A stretch of DNA of 64,000 bases from Gilvibacter sediminis (GCF_028561565.1 NZ_JAQQTE010000001.1:367717-431716); one strand, 5' to 3'. Positions 1 to 10,600 are shown, numbered from the stretch's first letter. The notes: generated from the letters alone by a model not told the origin. Translations and numbers: made by a program.

Positions 1-104
1 AAGCTCGATTTGTGCATTTGAACGAATTTTCCTGCAAAGTGTCGGTTTTTTCTTACAGATCAAAAATCACCTTCTATATTCGCCCCAGATTAATTAACAA
101 CAAC

Positions 105-713
105 ATGAAAAAACTAGTCGCTTTATTCACCTTATCACTTGCAGTTTTAACCAGCTGCTCTACAGATAATAGAGAAGATTATATTTCGCTTGATGCACCT
201 AGCTTTGAAGTTAACGCTAAAAGACTTGCCGTTACTACTGCTGCTCAAGCCAATACAAGAACCTGTGCTTCTGCTAAGCTATGGGCCGCGCAAACTCAAG
301 TCGCCGGAACACTTACTATAAGTACTGATGACACTTCAATTTTTGTGAAGTATGAAACTACTAGCGAGTGGGTTATTGATGCTACCCACCTTTTCGTAGG
401 TTCTCTTGGCGATATGCCAATCACTCCCAGTGGAAACCCAAGAGTTGGGCACTTCCCGTACACGCAAACCCATGCAATGGGAACAAACGTAGTAGAATAC
501 GTTATCCCTATTGACGCTGTACCTGATTGCTTTTCTGTGGCCGCACACTCCGTAGTTACCAAGCTTAACGACGCTGGTAACCCAATTTACTGCGAGACCT
601 CTTGGTCTGACGGAACCCCCGTAGGCGGATCTAACTGGGCGATGACGACAACATTCTGCAAGAGTGGATGTACCTCATCAACAACCGACGGACCTGTCCG
701 CGTAGGACGCTAG
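105..713 (+). CDS. Exported lipoprotein of unknown function
   Basis: A 202-residue protein. I chose the ATG at 105 because it opens a lipoprotein signal peptide: Lys-Lys, a hydrophobic core, then the lipobox LTSC with Cys18. The frame is open upstream to 12, but that extension has no signal character. The mature part has a His/Pro/Gly-rich middle (around GHFPYTQTH) and a motif near CFSVAAH, with scattered cysteines. I do not recognise a named family. It probably sits in the outer or inner membrane facing the periplasm or surface. It stands alone and is followed by a strong terminator. Confidence 0.75.
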   Translation: MKKLVALFTLSLAVLTSCSTDNREDYISLDAPSFEVNAKRLAVTTAAQANTRTCASAKLWAAQTQVAGTLTISTDDTSIFVKYETTSEWVIDATHLFVGSLGDMPITPSGNPRVGHFPYTQTHAMGTNVVEYVIPIDAVPDCFSVAAHSVVTKLNDAGNPIYCETSWSDGTPVGGSNWAMTTTFCKSGCTSSTTDGPVRVGR

Positions 714-728
714 TCTTAATCCCCCATT

Positions 729-760
729 AAAAAGCCCGATCGATTTGATCGGGTTTTTTT
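729..760. terminator. Bidirectional rho-independent terminator
   Basis: Perfect 7-bp stem CCCGATC/GATCGGG (735-741 with 747-753), 5-nt loop, followed by seven T on the plus strand and preceded by a run of A. It can serve both converging genes. Confidence 0.85.
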
Positions 761-764
761 GTTT

Positions 765-1511
765 TTAAAAGCCGCGTTCCTGCTGGAGTTGTTCGTAGGC
801 TTCTTGTACTTTTCTGAATTTATCTTCCGCACCTTTTTTGTAGGCATCGTCCATATGCTGCACCTTGTCTGGATGGTATTTCTTGGCCATGGTACGGTAA
901 GCCTTTTTGATCTCAGAGTCTGAGGCAGTTTTTTCTATCTCCAAGATCTTATAAGCGCTATCTGCAGATTTGAAGAACATGGCTTTCACGCTTTCAAAAT
1001 CTGCCTGGCTGATCGCTAGATAACGTGCAATGCGGCCAATCTCTTCTACTTCTGATTGATCCACACGTCCATCTGCATTGGCAACACTGAACAGAAAGTG
1101 TAAAATCTGCAGTCTGGATTCGTAGCGCGTTTTTTGACGCATGAGTTTACAGATATTTTCTGCGGAGATGGCTCGATTCTTAATCACGTCATTAAAGACC
1201 TTAAAAGCGGCATTGGCGCGTTGCTTGCCGTAAGCCTGCACAAAGTACTGACGTACGTAATTGAGCTCGTCCTCATTGACGCGACCGTCTGCACGGATCA
1301 CCAAAGAAGCCAAAGAAAGTAGGTTCAACTCAAAATCCGCCGGCGAGACCTGATCGGATTTGGGTTGATTAAAAACGCGTTTGTAAGGTTGCTTTTTGGA
1401 TCCGCCTTTGTTGATCTCATCAATAAAACTACCAATGATAAAACCTATAACGGCACCAAAGAATCGGCCTCCAACAACCCAACCTAATACGGCTCCAGCC
1501 CATCGAAACAT
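765..1511 (-). CDS. TerB/J-domain membrane protein, DjlA-like
   Basis: A 248-residue protein with a glycine-rich N-terminal membrane segment (residues about 5-30), a TerB-like helical domain (about 58-175, with two acidic ADGRV motifs) and a C-terminal J domain (about 185-245). The J-domain HPD tripeptide needed to stimulate DnaK is intact at 213-215. The order membrane anchor, TerB, J domain is that of E. coli DjlA, so a membrane-anchored DnaK co-chaperone is the likely role. Substrates cannot be read from the sequence. It converges on the preceding lipoprotein gene and shares its terminator. Confidence 0.85.
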   Translation of the reverse strand: MFRWAGAVLGWVVGGRFFGAVIGFIIGSFIDEINKGGSKKQPYKRVFNQPKSDQVSPADFELNLLSLASLVIRADGRVNEDELNYVRQYFVQAYGKQRANAAFKVFNDVIKNRAISAENICKLMRQKTRYESRLQILHFLFSVANADGRVDQSEVEEIGRIARYLAISQADFESVKAMFFKSADSAYKILEIEKTASDSEIKKAYRTMAKKYHPDKVQHMDDAYKKGAEDKFRKVQEAYEQLQQERGF

Positions 1512-1606
1512 AATTGTGTAAAATAAAGATTAAAAATGCGACTAAAGATAACCATTTCACCTCGTGTGAGCGGCCACTCAGTCGCTAATACTAGTACAAA
1601 ATTGGT

Positions 1607-1614
1607 TATCTTTG
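1607..1614 (+). promoter_or_regulatory. Promoter -7 element, TATCTTTG
   Basis: Exact match to the Bacteroidota -7 consensus TAnnTTTG, 33 bp before the bacilliredoxin ATG. No clear -33 TTG at the usual spacing was found. Confidence 0.6.
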
Positions 1615-1647
1615 CAGTCAAATTGTTACACAAAAACAAGAAAAATT

Positions 1648-2058
1648 ATGTATCCACCAGAATTAGTACAGCCCATGCGTGAAGACCTAACGGTTGCTGG
1701 GTTTTCTGAATTATATACTGCTGACGAGGTTCAGCAAGCACTTAATCAAGAAGGAACTACTCTAGTTGTAGTGAATTCTGTATGCGGATGTGCCGCAGCA
1801 AACGCACGTCCTGGAGCCAAGCATGCCTTGAATAACGGAAAAACACCAGACCATTTGGTGACTGTTTTTGCCGGAGTTGACACTGAGGCTGTAAACGCAG
1901 TACGCGAGCGTATGATTCCTTTCCCACCGAGCTCTCCATCTATGGGCTTGTTTAAAGACGGAGAATTGGTGCATATGCTAGAGCGTCACCACATTGAAGG
2001 TCGTCCTGCAGATATGATCGCAGAGAACCTGATGGACGCTTTTAATGAATACTGCTAA
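1648..2058 (+). CDS. BrxA/BrxB family bacilliredoxin
   Basis: A 136-residue protein. The ATG at 1648 is preferred because family members begin with MYPPEL-like sequence. The frame is open 12 codons further upstream, but those codons overlap the -7 promoter element. The CGC active-site motif (Cys46, Cys48) within SVCGCAAANARPGA is the hallmark of the BrxA/BrxB (YphP/YqiW) thioredoxin-fold family. These proteins remove bacillithiol or other low-molecular-weight thiols from S-thiolated cytosolic proteins. Length matches the family. It is monocistronic, bounded by a promoter and a terminator. Confidence 0.92.
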   Translation: MYPPELVQPMREDLTVAGFSELYTADEVQQALNQEGTTLVVVNSVCGCAAANARPGAKHALNNGKTPDHLVTVFAGVDTEAVNAVRERMIPFPPSSPSMGLFKDGELVHMLERHHIEGRPADMIAENLMDAFNEYC

Positions 2059-2081
2059 GCCCTCGACCAATAAAAAATAAG

Positions 2082-2107
2082 ACCACGTTTTTAAACGTGG
2101 TTTTTTT
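2082..2107 (+). terminator. Rho-independent terminator after the bacilliredoxin gene
   Basis: Perfect 9-bp stem (2082-2090 with 2093-2101), two-base loop in an A/T core, then six T. It closes the bacilliredoxin transcript before the PlsC gene. Confidence 0.85.
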
Positions 2108-2112
2108 ATGAC

Positions 2113-2120
2113 TAATTTTG
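2113..2120 (+). promoter_or_regulatory. Possible promoter -7 element, TAATTTTG, abutting the PlsC start
   Basis: Matches TAnnTTTG but ends only 3 nt before the ATG at 2124. If it is used, the transcript would have essentially no leader. It may also be chance. Confidence 0.35.
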
Positions 2121-2123
2121 GGC

Positions 2124-2864
2124 ATGGCCAAATTGCTTTCCTATCCCATATCTGCGATCTATTATCTGGTTTTTGGATTGACCTTAGTGATCTTCCACCC
2201 CATCCAATGGGTGGCCTTACGCGTTTTTGGATACAAGGCACATAAGGTGACGGTAGATTGGCTGCAATTCTGGCTTATGGCTGGGACTGGTATCTTAGGA
2301 ACCCGATACAGTTTTAAGAATCCGCATAAAGACAAGATAGGTACAGACAGACCTTTGATCTTGGTGTGCAACCATCAAAGTCTGTATGACATTCCGCCGT
2401 TGATCTGGTATTTTAGAAAGAACCACGTGAAGTTCATCAGCAAGAAATCCTTGGGAAAGGGAATTCCTTCGGTTTCCTTTAATCTGAGACATGGAGGCAG
2501 CGTGTTAATTGATCGCAAAAATGCGGCTCAAGCAGTTGCGGCTATTGCCAATTTTGGCGACTATATTGAAACCAATAAACGTGCAGCGGTGATTTTTCCA
2601 GAGGGAACCCGCAGTCGTACTGGGCAACCTAAACCTTTCCAATCGAAAGGCCTTTTAACACTTTTTGAGAAGATTCCATCAGCCCTAATTGTTCCCGTGA
2701 GCATCAACAATTCTTGGAAGTTATGGCGTTACGGCTCATTCCCATTAGGCCTAGGTAATCATGTAAAATTTACCGTCCACGACCCTATTTTATTGGAAGC
2801 TGTTGAAGATCGCTCCGCATTGATAGGTCAACTGGAGAAAACCGTCCACGATGCCATTAAGTAG
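2124..2864 (+). CDS. 1-acyl-sn-glycerol-3-phosphate acyltransferase (PlsC family)
   Basis: A 246-residue membrane-associated acyltransferase. An N-terminal hydrophobic stretch (residues about 8-32) is followed by the catalytic HxxxxD box (NHQSLYD, His84 and Asp89) and the glycerophosphate-binding box FPEGTRSR (159-166). These are the defining PlsC motifs, so it probably makes phosphatidic acid from lysophosphatidic acid. A second PlsC-type gene lies at 52.9 kb; which one is the housekeeping enzyme cannot be told. The start is the ATG at 2124, since an upstream TTG adds only two residues. It overlaps the HD gene by 14 nt. Confidence 0.9.
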   Translation: MAKLLSYPISAIYYLVFGLTLVIFHPIQWVALRVFGYKAHKVTVDWLQFWLMAGTGILGTRYSFKNPHKDKIGTDRPLILVCNHQSLYDIPPLIWYFRKNHVKFISKKSLGKGIPSVSFNLRHGGSVLIDRKNAAQAVAAIANFGDYIETNKRAAVIFPEGTRSRTGQPKPFQSKGLLTLFEKIPSALIVPVSINNSWKLWRYGSFPLGLGNHVKFTVHDPILLEAVEDRSALIGQLEKTVHDAIK

Positions 2865-3507
2865 CACCCTCATTGACAACACCATTGCTTTTGTCAAAGA
2901 AGAATTGGCTCAGGCAGAAGGCGGGCATGATTGGTTTCATATTGAGCGCGTTTACAAAACAGCTATGCGCCTGGCTAAAGAAGAGCAGGCAGAGCCACAA
3001 ACAGTCGCTTTAGCCGCTTTACTACACGATATCGCAGATGCTAAATTTCACGACGGAGACGAATCCCTCGGGCCTAAAAAAGCCGCTGAATTCTTAAAAT
3101 CCCAAAATGTTGACCCGGCTCAGATCAACGCTGTAGTGAACATAATTGAACATATGTCGTTCAAAAACTCCTTTGAGAAGAGTAGTTATGACAGCTTAGA
3201 ATTACGCGTGGTCAGAGATGCGGACCGCCTTGATGCTATTGGAGCCATTGGTATTGCACGCGCTTTCAATTACGGCGGATTTAAAAACCGTGCCCTCTAC
3301 GATCCGGAAATAGAACCTCAGCTTAATCTGACCAAGGAGCAGTACAAAAAGTCTACAGCTCCGACTATCAACCACTTTTACGAAAAGCTGTTGCTGCTTC
3401 AAGAGATGATGCATACCAAAACCGGCCGCCAAATGGCAGCCGGCAGGCATGAATTCATGAAAGCTTACCTTTCCCAGTTTTACAAAGAATGGGAAGGTGA
3501 ATTATAA
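2851..3507 (+). CDS. HD-domain phosphohydrolase, YedJ-like
   Basis: A 218-residue HD-superfamily protein. Metal-binding residues are visible as GHDWFHIERV (His26, His30), the HD pair at 59-60 (LLHDIADAKF) and the downstream Asp in RDADRLDAIGAIGIAR (about 121-136). The ADRLDAIGAIGIAR signature is typical of the small bacterial YedJ-type HD hydrolases, whose substrate is not well defined. It is translationally coupled to the PlsC gene through a 14-nt overlap, which hints at a phospholipid or phosphate-ester link but does not prove one. The stop codon directly abuts that of the converging minus-strand gene. Confidence 0.88.
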   Translation: MPLSSTLIDNTIAFVKEELAQAEGGHDWFHIERVYKTAMRLAKEEQAEPQTVALAALLHDIADAKFHDGDESLGPKKAAEFLKSQNVDPAQINAVVNIIEHMSFKNSFEKSSYDSLELRVVRDADRLDAIGAIGIARAFNYGGFKNRALYDPEIEPQLNLTKEQYKKSTAPTINHFYEKLLLLQEMMHTKTGRQMAAGRHEFMKAYLSQFYKEWEGEL

Positions 3508-5514
3508 TTAGTACTTCAGATCTTTAAGCGTGATCTTCTTGTCCAAATCAGACAGGTTGATCGTTCCCACTTCTTTAGTTTCTTGTGGAGTTGCGTAGTT
3601 TCTGTAGATCGTATACTTCAAATACGTTGGATTGATGGAAGCCATTGGATTGAGTGACTCTAAGTTGATCAGCCACTGTCCGGCCTCGGCATCATCGATC
3701 TCAAACTGCTGAATAGCATAACCTCCTTTGTAAGCCATTTTCATAGCCTCAAGATTGTCAAAACGGGTTTGTTTGTGCGTAAAGAACTTCCCTGCAGGAC
3801 TCACAAATTGCAGGTCAAATTCTGCAGACGGATCGTTCCACTCAAAGACAATTCTAATGTCTTTTTTATACCCAACATTGAGCAAACGATTCGGTAAGGT
3901 CTCATAAGCAACCTTGTCCTTGTAATTAGACAATAATTGACGCATCTCAGCTTCTGCTACCCCTTGAATTCCAGTGAAATCTAAGGAAGGATTGTTGTTA
4001 TCCAAAATGAACTTATAAAGGGAGAATGCTTTAGCATACTCACCGGTCTCTTTATACATATACGCCAGATCTCTATAGCTCTGTGCATCGTTCGGGTTAA
4101 GTACTGCAATGCGTTGAAAGACCGACTTAGCGCCGTTTAGATCTCCCATTTCTTGCAAACGATACCCAAGGCTCTTTAGCGCTTTTGGATTGTTTGGTGC
4201 CTCATCAAGGATACGAGAAGCCACCTTCATGGCAAACTCTTTATCCCAAGTTTCAAAATACTTAGAGGCATTCAAATAATACTCCACACCATAGGCGTTA
4301 GCCAATGAGCTTTGTTGCTTGTAAATGTCTTTAGCTTCTTCAAAACTTGTGGCGCGCTGTAACTGACTTAAGTATTCGCTTTTCACCATTTCATCCCTGG
4401 CCAAAATACCTTCTGAATAATCGTTATTTGTAGCTTTAAGTGCTTCTAACTTTTCTTCAGGGGTTGGATACTTCCCTTGAGCAGTTGCAAAGGTCTTGGT
4501 CTCAATAATGATTACACCACTGCGTCCTAAAGATCCGTAGCGAACACTACCAACCACTCCAGGAATGGTAGTAACGCTGTGAATGTTTTGCACATCAATT
4601 TGCGGCACCTGATTGATCCCTTGCTCGTAGATCATATCGTCAATCACCATGATAGGCAAGGTACTCTGTGTCACAGAAGTCCCGAGAGAACGGTTAAAGG
4701 CAAAGATCGGGTTTGGACCAAAGATATCGGACACAATGATTCCAGGCATTTTATTCAAAATTTGCCCTAACACAACATAGCTCGGTAAGATCTGCTCTTC
4801 TGTAATTTGAGAAGCAGCAAATCCTAAGGCGTCAAAATCCTTAGTTCCGTATGCCGTGTTGATGGTACGTGAACCCACTTTGTTCTCACGCTCCTTACGG
4901 GCTCGTAACTCTACTTCTTCTAAAAGCTCACCGTCAGTCTCTAAATTGACCTCCAGATCCTCTGCTTTGGCTACGAGCTCTGCAGGGTAGGTAGTGAGAT
5001 AATCTACACGCAGTACGTCTCCAGGCAAAGCCTCAATGGTAAAGCGACCCATATAATCGGTCTTGACTTCATTGTAGCTTCCTTTTACACGCACTACAGC
5101 GCCTTGAACAGGTTCTCCTTCTGAAAGGACCACCCCGCTAATTCCATCCACCTCAGCTTTATCTTTTATTGTTTCTGCGCTGATGGCTTCATTGTATGGA
5201 TTTAAGAACAGAATATTATTCGCTTCCAAAAGGTTGTAAAAGCGCGCCATACTCATCTGCTTTGGCGCATAACCTATGGCAGTGATCTCAATCTGATCTG
5301 AGGATGAGATCTGTTCTTCAACGATCTCCAATTTAAAACTTCCATCTGCTTGAGTAACTGTTCCGTAGTTGCGATCAACAATATTGATGTTCACAAACTC
5401 AACGGGTTGCTGGGTTTTTCCATCCAATACATAGGCGTCAACATAGATGACATTCATTTGTGCAAAGAGCGGAAAGCTCATAAAAACGAGTAGTAGTGTA
5501 ATGATCTTTTTCAT
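3508..5514 (-). CDS. Exported carboxypeptidase-regulatory / plug / TPR protein (paralogue 1)
   Basis: A 668-residue protein with a signal peptide (1-19). Domains in order: a carboxypeptidase-regulatory-like beta-sandwich (about 24-108), a second such sandwich (about 124-192), a TonB-receptor plug-like domain (about 230-343, with SVRYGSLGRSGVIIIETK), TPR-like helices (about 425-535), and a C-terminal domain starting IRIVFEWNDPSAEFD (about 552) that may be a DUF2135-like sandwich. The plug is not followed by a 22-strand barrel, so this is not a TonB transporter. It is third in a minus-strand row of three paralogues and probably periplasmic or surface-attached. The function is unknown. Confidence 0.8.
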   Translation of the reverse strand: MKKIITLLLVFMSFPLFAQMNVIYVDAYVLDGKTQQPVEFVNINIVDRNYGTVTQADGSFKLEIVEEQISSSDQIEITAIGYAPKQMSMARFYNLLEANNILFLNPYNEAISAETIKDKAEVDGISGVVLSEGEPVQGAVVRVKGSYNEVKTDYMGRFTIEALPGDVLRVDYLTTYPAELVAKAEDLEVNLETDGELLEEVELRARKERENKVGSRTINTAYGTKDFDALGFAASQITEEQILPSYVVLGQILNKMPGIIVSDIFGPNPIFAFNRSLGTSVTQSTLPIMVIDDMIYEQGINQVPQIDVQNIHSVTTIPGVVGSVRYGSLGRSGVIIIETKTFATAQGKYPTPEEKLEALKATNNDYSEGILARDEMVKSEYLSQLQRATSFEEAKDIYKQQSSLANAYGVEYYLNASKYFETWDKEFAMKVASRILDEAPNNPKALKSLGYRLQEMGDLNGAKSVFQRIAVLNPNDAQSYRDLAYMYKETGEYAKAFSLYKFILDNNNPSLDFTGIQGVAEAEMRQLLSNYKDKVAYETLPNRLLNVGYKKDIRIVFEWNDPSAEFDLQFVSPAGKFFTHKQTRFDNLEAMKMAYKGGYAIQQFEIDDAEAGQWLINLESLNPMASINPTYLKYTIYRNYATPQETKEVGTINLSDLDKKITLKDLKY

Positions 5515-5538
5515 AGGTATGCTTGTTTTAAGGTTATT

Positions 5539-5580
5539 GGGTTACAGGCCAGAAGCATAGGTACTTCTGGCGTGTAATCC
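5539..5580. repeat. Long imperfect inverted repeat between paralogues
   Basis: 8-bp arms 5539-5546/5573-5580 (one G-T pair) and 8-bp perfect arms 5548-5555/5564-5571, separated by a single G/G mismatch and with an 8-nt loop. That makes a 16-pair hairpin. No T run follows on either strand, so it is not a standard terminator. Confidence 0.7.
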
Positions 5581-5582
5581 CA

Positions 5583-5596
5583 GACCCCTAAGGGTC
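5583..5596. repeat. Short hairpin GACCC/GGGTC
   Basis: Perfect 5-bp arms with a 4-nt loop, next to the longer hairpin at 5539-5580. No T run follows. Confidence 0.4.
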
Positions 5597-5623
5597 AATG
5601 CAATAAATCGTAGCTTGGTCGGC

Positions 5624-7603
5624 TTAGTAGCGCAACTGCTTAATGGTCACTTTCTGATTCAAATCAGACAGATTCACCATCCCCGTTTCTTGGGTTTGGT
5701 TACTCTTGCCGTAATTGGTGTAGACAGTATACTTCAAGTATACGGGGTTGATGGAGGCCTCACCGGCTAATGATTCCACATTGATCAACCAGTTTCCGCG
5801 AACGCTGTCGTCAATCTCGAACTGTTCAATGGAATATCCCTTGGTGTATTCGTCTTCCATTTGCTCCAGATTGTCAAAACGCGTGTGCTTATACGTGAAG
5901 TATTTTTTACTTGGATCTACAAATTGAATGTCAAACTCTGCCGCAGGATCATTCCATTCAAAGACAATGCGAATGTCTCTTTTATAATCGGTTTGCAACA
6001 GGTTGTTTGGTAAGTCTTTGTAGTAAACCTTGTCCTTGTGGTTGGCCAAAAGCTCGCGCAATTCTGCTTCTGCGACTCCTTGAATTCCACTAAAGTCAAC
6101 TCCTGGAGTTTGATTGGCCAAAATTCTTTTATAGAGAGCAAAGGACTTAGTATACTCTCCGGTTTCCTTATAGATATAAGCCAGATCTCTAAAGCTCTGA
6201 GCATCGTTTGGATTAAGCAGCGCCAATCTTTGGTAAGCAGCTTTAGCGCCTTCCAGATCACCCATATCTTCTAAACGATAGGCAAGAGTCTTTAAAGCCT
6301 TGTCATTTTTCGGTGCAATGTTCAGGATTTCCTGAGCCACTTTAGCAGCGTACTCCATATTCCACTTTTCGAAATATTCTGAGGCCTCTACAAAGAAGTC
6401 GATCCCATAAGCGCTTCCGCTAGCTAAAGATCTTTGCTGATTGTAAATAGACTTAGCAGCATCAAAGGAATTGGCTTGTCTCAAACGCGCGATATAATCA
6501 CTAACCGGCAGATCTTCTAGCATGACCAAACTTTGGTTGTAGTTATTACCTGTGACCAGAGCAGTCTCTTGTTTCTCGTCTGGTTTGTAATCACCTTGCG
6601 CAGAGGCATAGGTTTTTGTTCTGATGATGATTACACCGTTACGTCCAAGAGTTCCATAGCGAACCGAACCGACAATTCCAGGAATCACGGTAATGCTGTA
6701 AACGTTATTGATGTCTACCAAACCGTTCACTCCCAAAGGACCAATTTGATCTGGACCGTAAACCATATCGTCAATTACAATAGCACGACCGTTACTCAAG
6801 TTGATAGAAGTCGGGTTCACAACTCCTACAGTTGGTAATCTCAACAAAGCTTGCTCAAAGGTCAAAGCGCCAGCAGAGATCTCATCGGCAGTGATCTGAG
6901 CCGCTCGGTATCCCAATCGGTCAAACTTCTTTTTGCCGTAAGCGGTCTCGATATTTCTATCGCTTAAGAATTCTCTCTTTTCTGATTTCAAGGTTACCTG
7001 CTCCAGGAGTTGACCATCTACGGTCAAGTCAATATTCATGTTCGACTGAGCACTTACTTCTTTTGGAAGTGTGGTCAAATAATCCACCTGAAGTACATCT
7101 CCAGAAAGTGCGTCAATTTGGAATTTCCCATCCGCATCGGTTTTTACTTGTTTGTAACTTCCTTTTACGCGAATGGTCGCTCCTTGAACAGGAACTCCTT
7201 CTGCAAGCACCACCCCAGCAACGCCTTTGGCGCGACTGCCTTGATTGGTGGTCTTGATGGTTTCCTGACTGATCACCTCGTTATAAGGATTCAAGTACAG
7301 GACATTGTTCTTTTCCATAAGGTTATACAGACGCTCCATACTCATGGTTTTCGGAGCATAGCCCAAGGCTACCAATTTGATCTGATCTTGTGGCCCGACT
7401 TGATCTTCAATGATCTCAAGTCTAAATTTTCCATCTGCTGTAGTCACGGTACCGAGGTCACGGTCCAAGACATTGATGTTTACAAATTCTATGGGTCGTT
7501 GTGTCGATCCATCCAAGACATAGGCGTCTATGGTCACCACATTCATCTGCGCTACGGCTGGTAGCGTCAGAATCGCTAATAAAAATGATAAAACTGTTTT
7601 CAT
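5624..7603 (-). CDS. Exported carboxypeptidase-regulatory / plug / TPR protein (paralogue 2)
   Basis: A 659-residue paralogue of the adjacent downstream protein, with the same order: signal peptide, two carboxypeptidase-regulatory sandwiches, plug-like domain (GSVRYGTLGRNGVIII), TPR-like helices and the C-terminal domain beginning IRIVFEWNDPAAEFD. I placed the start at the ATG at 7603, since it begins a clean signal peptide (MKTVLSFLLAILTLPAVAQ); the open frame extends 19 codons further without signal character. The close similarity along the full length points to tandem duplication. It is separated from paralogue 1 by 109 nt holding a long hairpin. The function is unknown. Confidence 0.8.
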   Translation of the reverse strand: MKTVLSFLLAILTLPAVAQMNVVTIDAYVLDGSTQRPIEFVNINVLDRDLGTVTTADGKFRLEIIEDQVGPQDQIKLVALGYAPKTMSMERLYNLMEKNNVLYLNPYNEVISQETIKTTNQGSRAKGVAGVVLAEGVPVQGATIRVKGSYKQVKTDADGKFQIDALSGDVLQVDYLTTLPKEVSAQSNMNIDLTVDGQLLEQVTLKSEKREFLSDRNIETAYGKKKFDRLGYRAAQITADEISAGALTFEQALLRLPTVGVVNPTSINLSNGRAIVIDDMVYGPDQIGPLGVNGLVDINNVYSITVIPGIVGSVRYGTLGRNGVIIIRTKTYASAQGDYKPDEKQETALVTGNNYNQSLVMLEDLPVSDYIARLRQANSFDAAKSIYNQQRSLASGSAYGIDFFVEASEYFEKWNMEYAAKVAQEILNIAPKNDKALKTLAYRLEDMGDLEGAKAAYQRLALLNPNDAQSFRDLAYIYKETGEYTKSFALYKRILANQTPGVDFSGIQGVAEAELRELLANHKDKVYYKDLPNNLLQTDYKRDIRIVFEWNDPAAEFDIQFVDPSKKYFTYKHTRFDNLEQMEDEYTKGYSIEQFEIDDSVRGNWLINVESLAGEASINPVYLKYTVYTNYGKSNQTQETGMVNLSDLNQKVTIKQLRY

Positions 7604-7694
7604 AATAGCAACTTTAAAAGTTATCACTGCATGCACAACTAACTGATATCTAAGATACAACGCAAACCGCTAAAAAAGTAATCCCCGATAGAAA

Positions 7695-10600
7695 TTAACG
7701 TTTGTTTGTGAAGCGGTCAAGTACCACTTTTGCAGGCAGTTCCGCCAAATTAACCACCTTGGTTCTCTGGGATTCAAAAGGCGTCCCATAATTGAGATAT
7801 AAGGTGTATTTGAGGTAGGCAGGATTGGCTGCATTGGGTGCTCCAATATTTCTGAGATTGAACTGCCAGATTCCAGGAGCATCTTCTGCGATCTCAAAGG
7901 ATTTGGTGTACACTCCAGACTTTCTAAATCGAACCATTTCTTCCGGATTGGAAAAACTGTCAAAACTCCAGTTGTAAAATTTCCCTTGCGGATTGACAAA
8001 TTGCATCTCAAATTCTGCTAAAGGGTCGTTCCAACTTACTTCAACGCGTATTTTCTGAGAAAAATCATCATCCTTCAACCAAGTAGGAAGATCATCTGTA
8101 TTGAGCTGATGTCCATGTGCATTTAAAAGACGCTTCATCTCAAAGGTCGCGTCCTGAGCCAGCTCTTGATAGTCCACGCCATCGGTCTGATTGGCTAGGA
8201 TCTGCTTAAAATTCCCAAAGGCTTCCTCATAGACTCCCGCGCGCACTTGCGCTTTGGCCAGATCAAATAGACTTTGGGCTTCATACGGCCTTAATTGATG
8301 AATGGTCTGATAAACCTCCATGGCGCGCTTGTATTGCAGTTGTTGTTCCAACACAAAAGCATAAGTCTTTAAGATCTTGGCATTATTTGGCGCCAGAACA
8401 GCCAGATTAGAGAACAATCGCTTTGCAAAACGACCGTCTAGCTGTCTAAAATAATTCCCGCTATTGACTAAAAAAGGCACAATGAGCATGTTCTTTTGCC
8501 CTTTAAATTCTCTGTAAAGCGTTTTCGCCTCTTCTGTATTGGCGGCGTTCTTATAACGCACCACATAATTGGCATCTTGAATCACAGCCTCCAAGCGCGG
8601 CAGGTCTTCTGCAAAATCATTGCCCTTGACCAAGGCTGTATTGGTCTCTTTGGGAGTGTCAAAACGCATGGAACTGTTCTCTGTTTTGATCACAATAGCT
8701 CCATATGCGCCCAGAGAACCATATCTGTTAGAAGCCACGACAGATTTTAACGCCACAATGCTTTCAATGGTTTGTGGATCTATTGGCGGCAAAAGCTGAT
8801 CCAAAGGCGCTTGACCTTGCTGATAGGTGATCCCATCTACCACAATTATTGGACTGGTGTCAAGGGTGACTGAGCCTGTGGTTAAACGGGCAAACGTATA
8901 GCGCTTTTCATCGCCTATTCCGGTAACCAATACCCCAGGCAACTTGACAACCAATTGATCCAAGTTCAAATGCTGTGGACCAATATCCTTCCGAGTGACT
9001 TGTTGCAGGTCATATCCAACCGCATCCGCATTGCGCTCGCCAAAGGGAGTATCTACTGTAGTTGCCTCTGAGGCAGCAGCAGCCTTGACCACCACTTCAT
9101 CCAGAAGTTGTCCGTCGGTCTCCATGATCAAATCGAGTTCTCCCAATTGATCCAACACCAATCGCAAGGGCTTCATGCCCAAATAATCTACCGTGATAAT
9201 ATCGCCAATATCGGCATCGATATAAAAAGAGCCATCGCCGCGGGTCACCGTAGATTCAAAAGTTCCTAAAACCTTTATAAAGGCTCCGGGAAGTGGGCCA
9301 GCCTCATTACTCACCCGTCCAAATATATCTCCGGTTTGTCCCAGAGCGCCTCTTGCAGCATACCGCAAATTATCATTCAGATCATAGGTGAGATATCGCA
9401 GGGCTTGATCCATATTCATTCGGGCAAGGTTGATATAGTGCCCACCGCTTAATCGACAAACATCTTTTAAAGCGGCATCAGCTGCCATTTCATTACTGTT
9501 TACAGCAAACAAGGGTACTTCAAAGCGCTCAGAGAGTTGACTGGTAGCGCTGAGTCCGTTAGAAAAAAGAAAGGCCACATCGCTCTTTAAACCAAAATCT
9601 TCTTGCAAGACTTTAAAGTCAGCATCTCCGTCATAACTAGTGTCCAAAAGGAAATCTTCCAGCTCATCCCAAGATTTTCTCGCCCGATCAAAACGCTGTT
9701 TTTCTCGATAGCCCATGGCAAATTTCACCACAGTAATGTCCAGATCTTTTTGTTTTTTAATGTAATCTTTAAGCAGGTCTAGTTCTTCCTCAAAATTTCG
9801 ATCCACAGAAGCTGCTGAAGCATCCCAATACAGCATCATTGTTGTTGCTTCTTCTCGTTTGAGCTCTTTGGAGATCCCAGAACTTTTAGGCCTTGAAGTG
9901 TCTAACCAAAAGCCCATCCCGATATAATCAGCCCGATCAAAATCGCCTTGGCTAACCAAACGCAAATAGGAAGTTCCGCGATCAAAAGAGCCAAAAAGCG
10001 CTAATCCTATCTTTTTACCATAAATCTCTATGAGTTCTATGCTAACCACTATGTCTTCATCTACTATGATGTTGTAGGGTTTGAGATCAATGGTCTCTAC
10101 ACCGTAATCCTTAGAAATGATGTGATAGATGGGTTTGGCTAATATGTTCTTGCCCGGATATTTGTTTCGGTAATCATAGACATTGACCCGTATGCGCAAA
10201 CTGTCGGAGAGGTTTTCGGAGATCTTAAAACTCAGATTTAAAAGTTTGGTACGTTCTCTTTTTATTCTGATTCGCGTTGCGATCTCTCCACCCAGGCCTT
10301 TTTTATCTTTCCAATATCCTATGGTCTTATTGTCCAAGTTTTCAAAACCGATAGTCTCATACTTGCGCTCCTCATTGGTAATGGTGACCACATCCAGCTC
10401 ATTAATAGCCGGTTTAAGATAGATCTTGGCGCGCTCCTCTCCGTATAAACCGTGATATTTGCCCAAGGACAAATTCAAGGTTTCATATCCAAGAATAGAA
10501 AATTGCAGTCGGTCTGTAGGTTCTGCATCGTTTGAAAAGTAAGTAAAGCCGTAAAAACCCGTTTCCTTACTGATGGTACCAATACCTTTAGATACGATTC

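Noticed and set aside
6533-6838. A 101-codon open frame on the plus strand inside the paralogue-2 gene
   Set aside because: It is antisense to a strongly supported gene and its translation has no signal peptide or recognisable domain.
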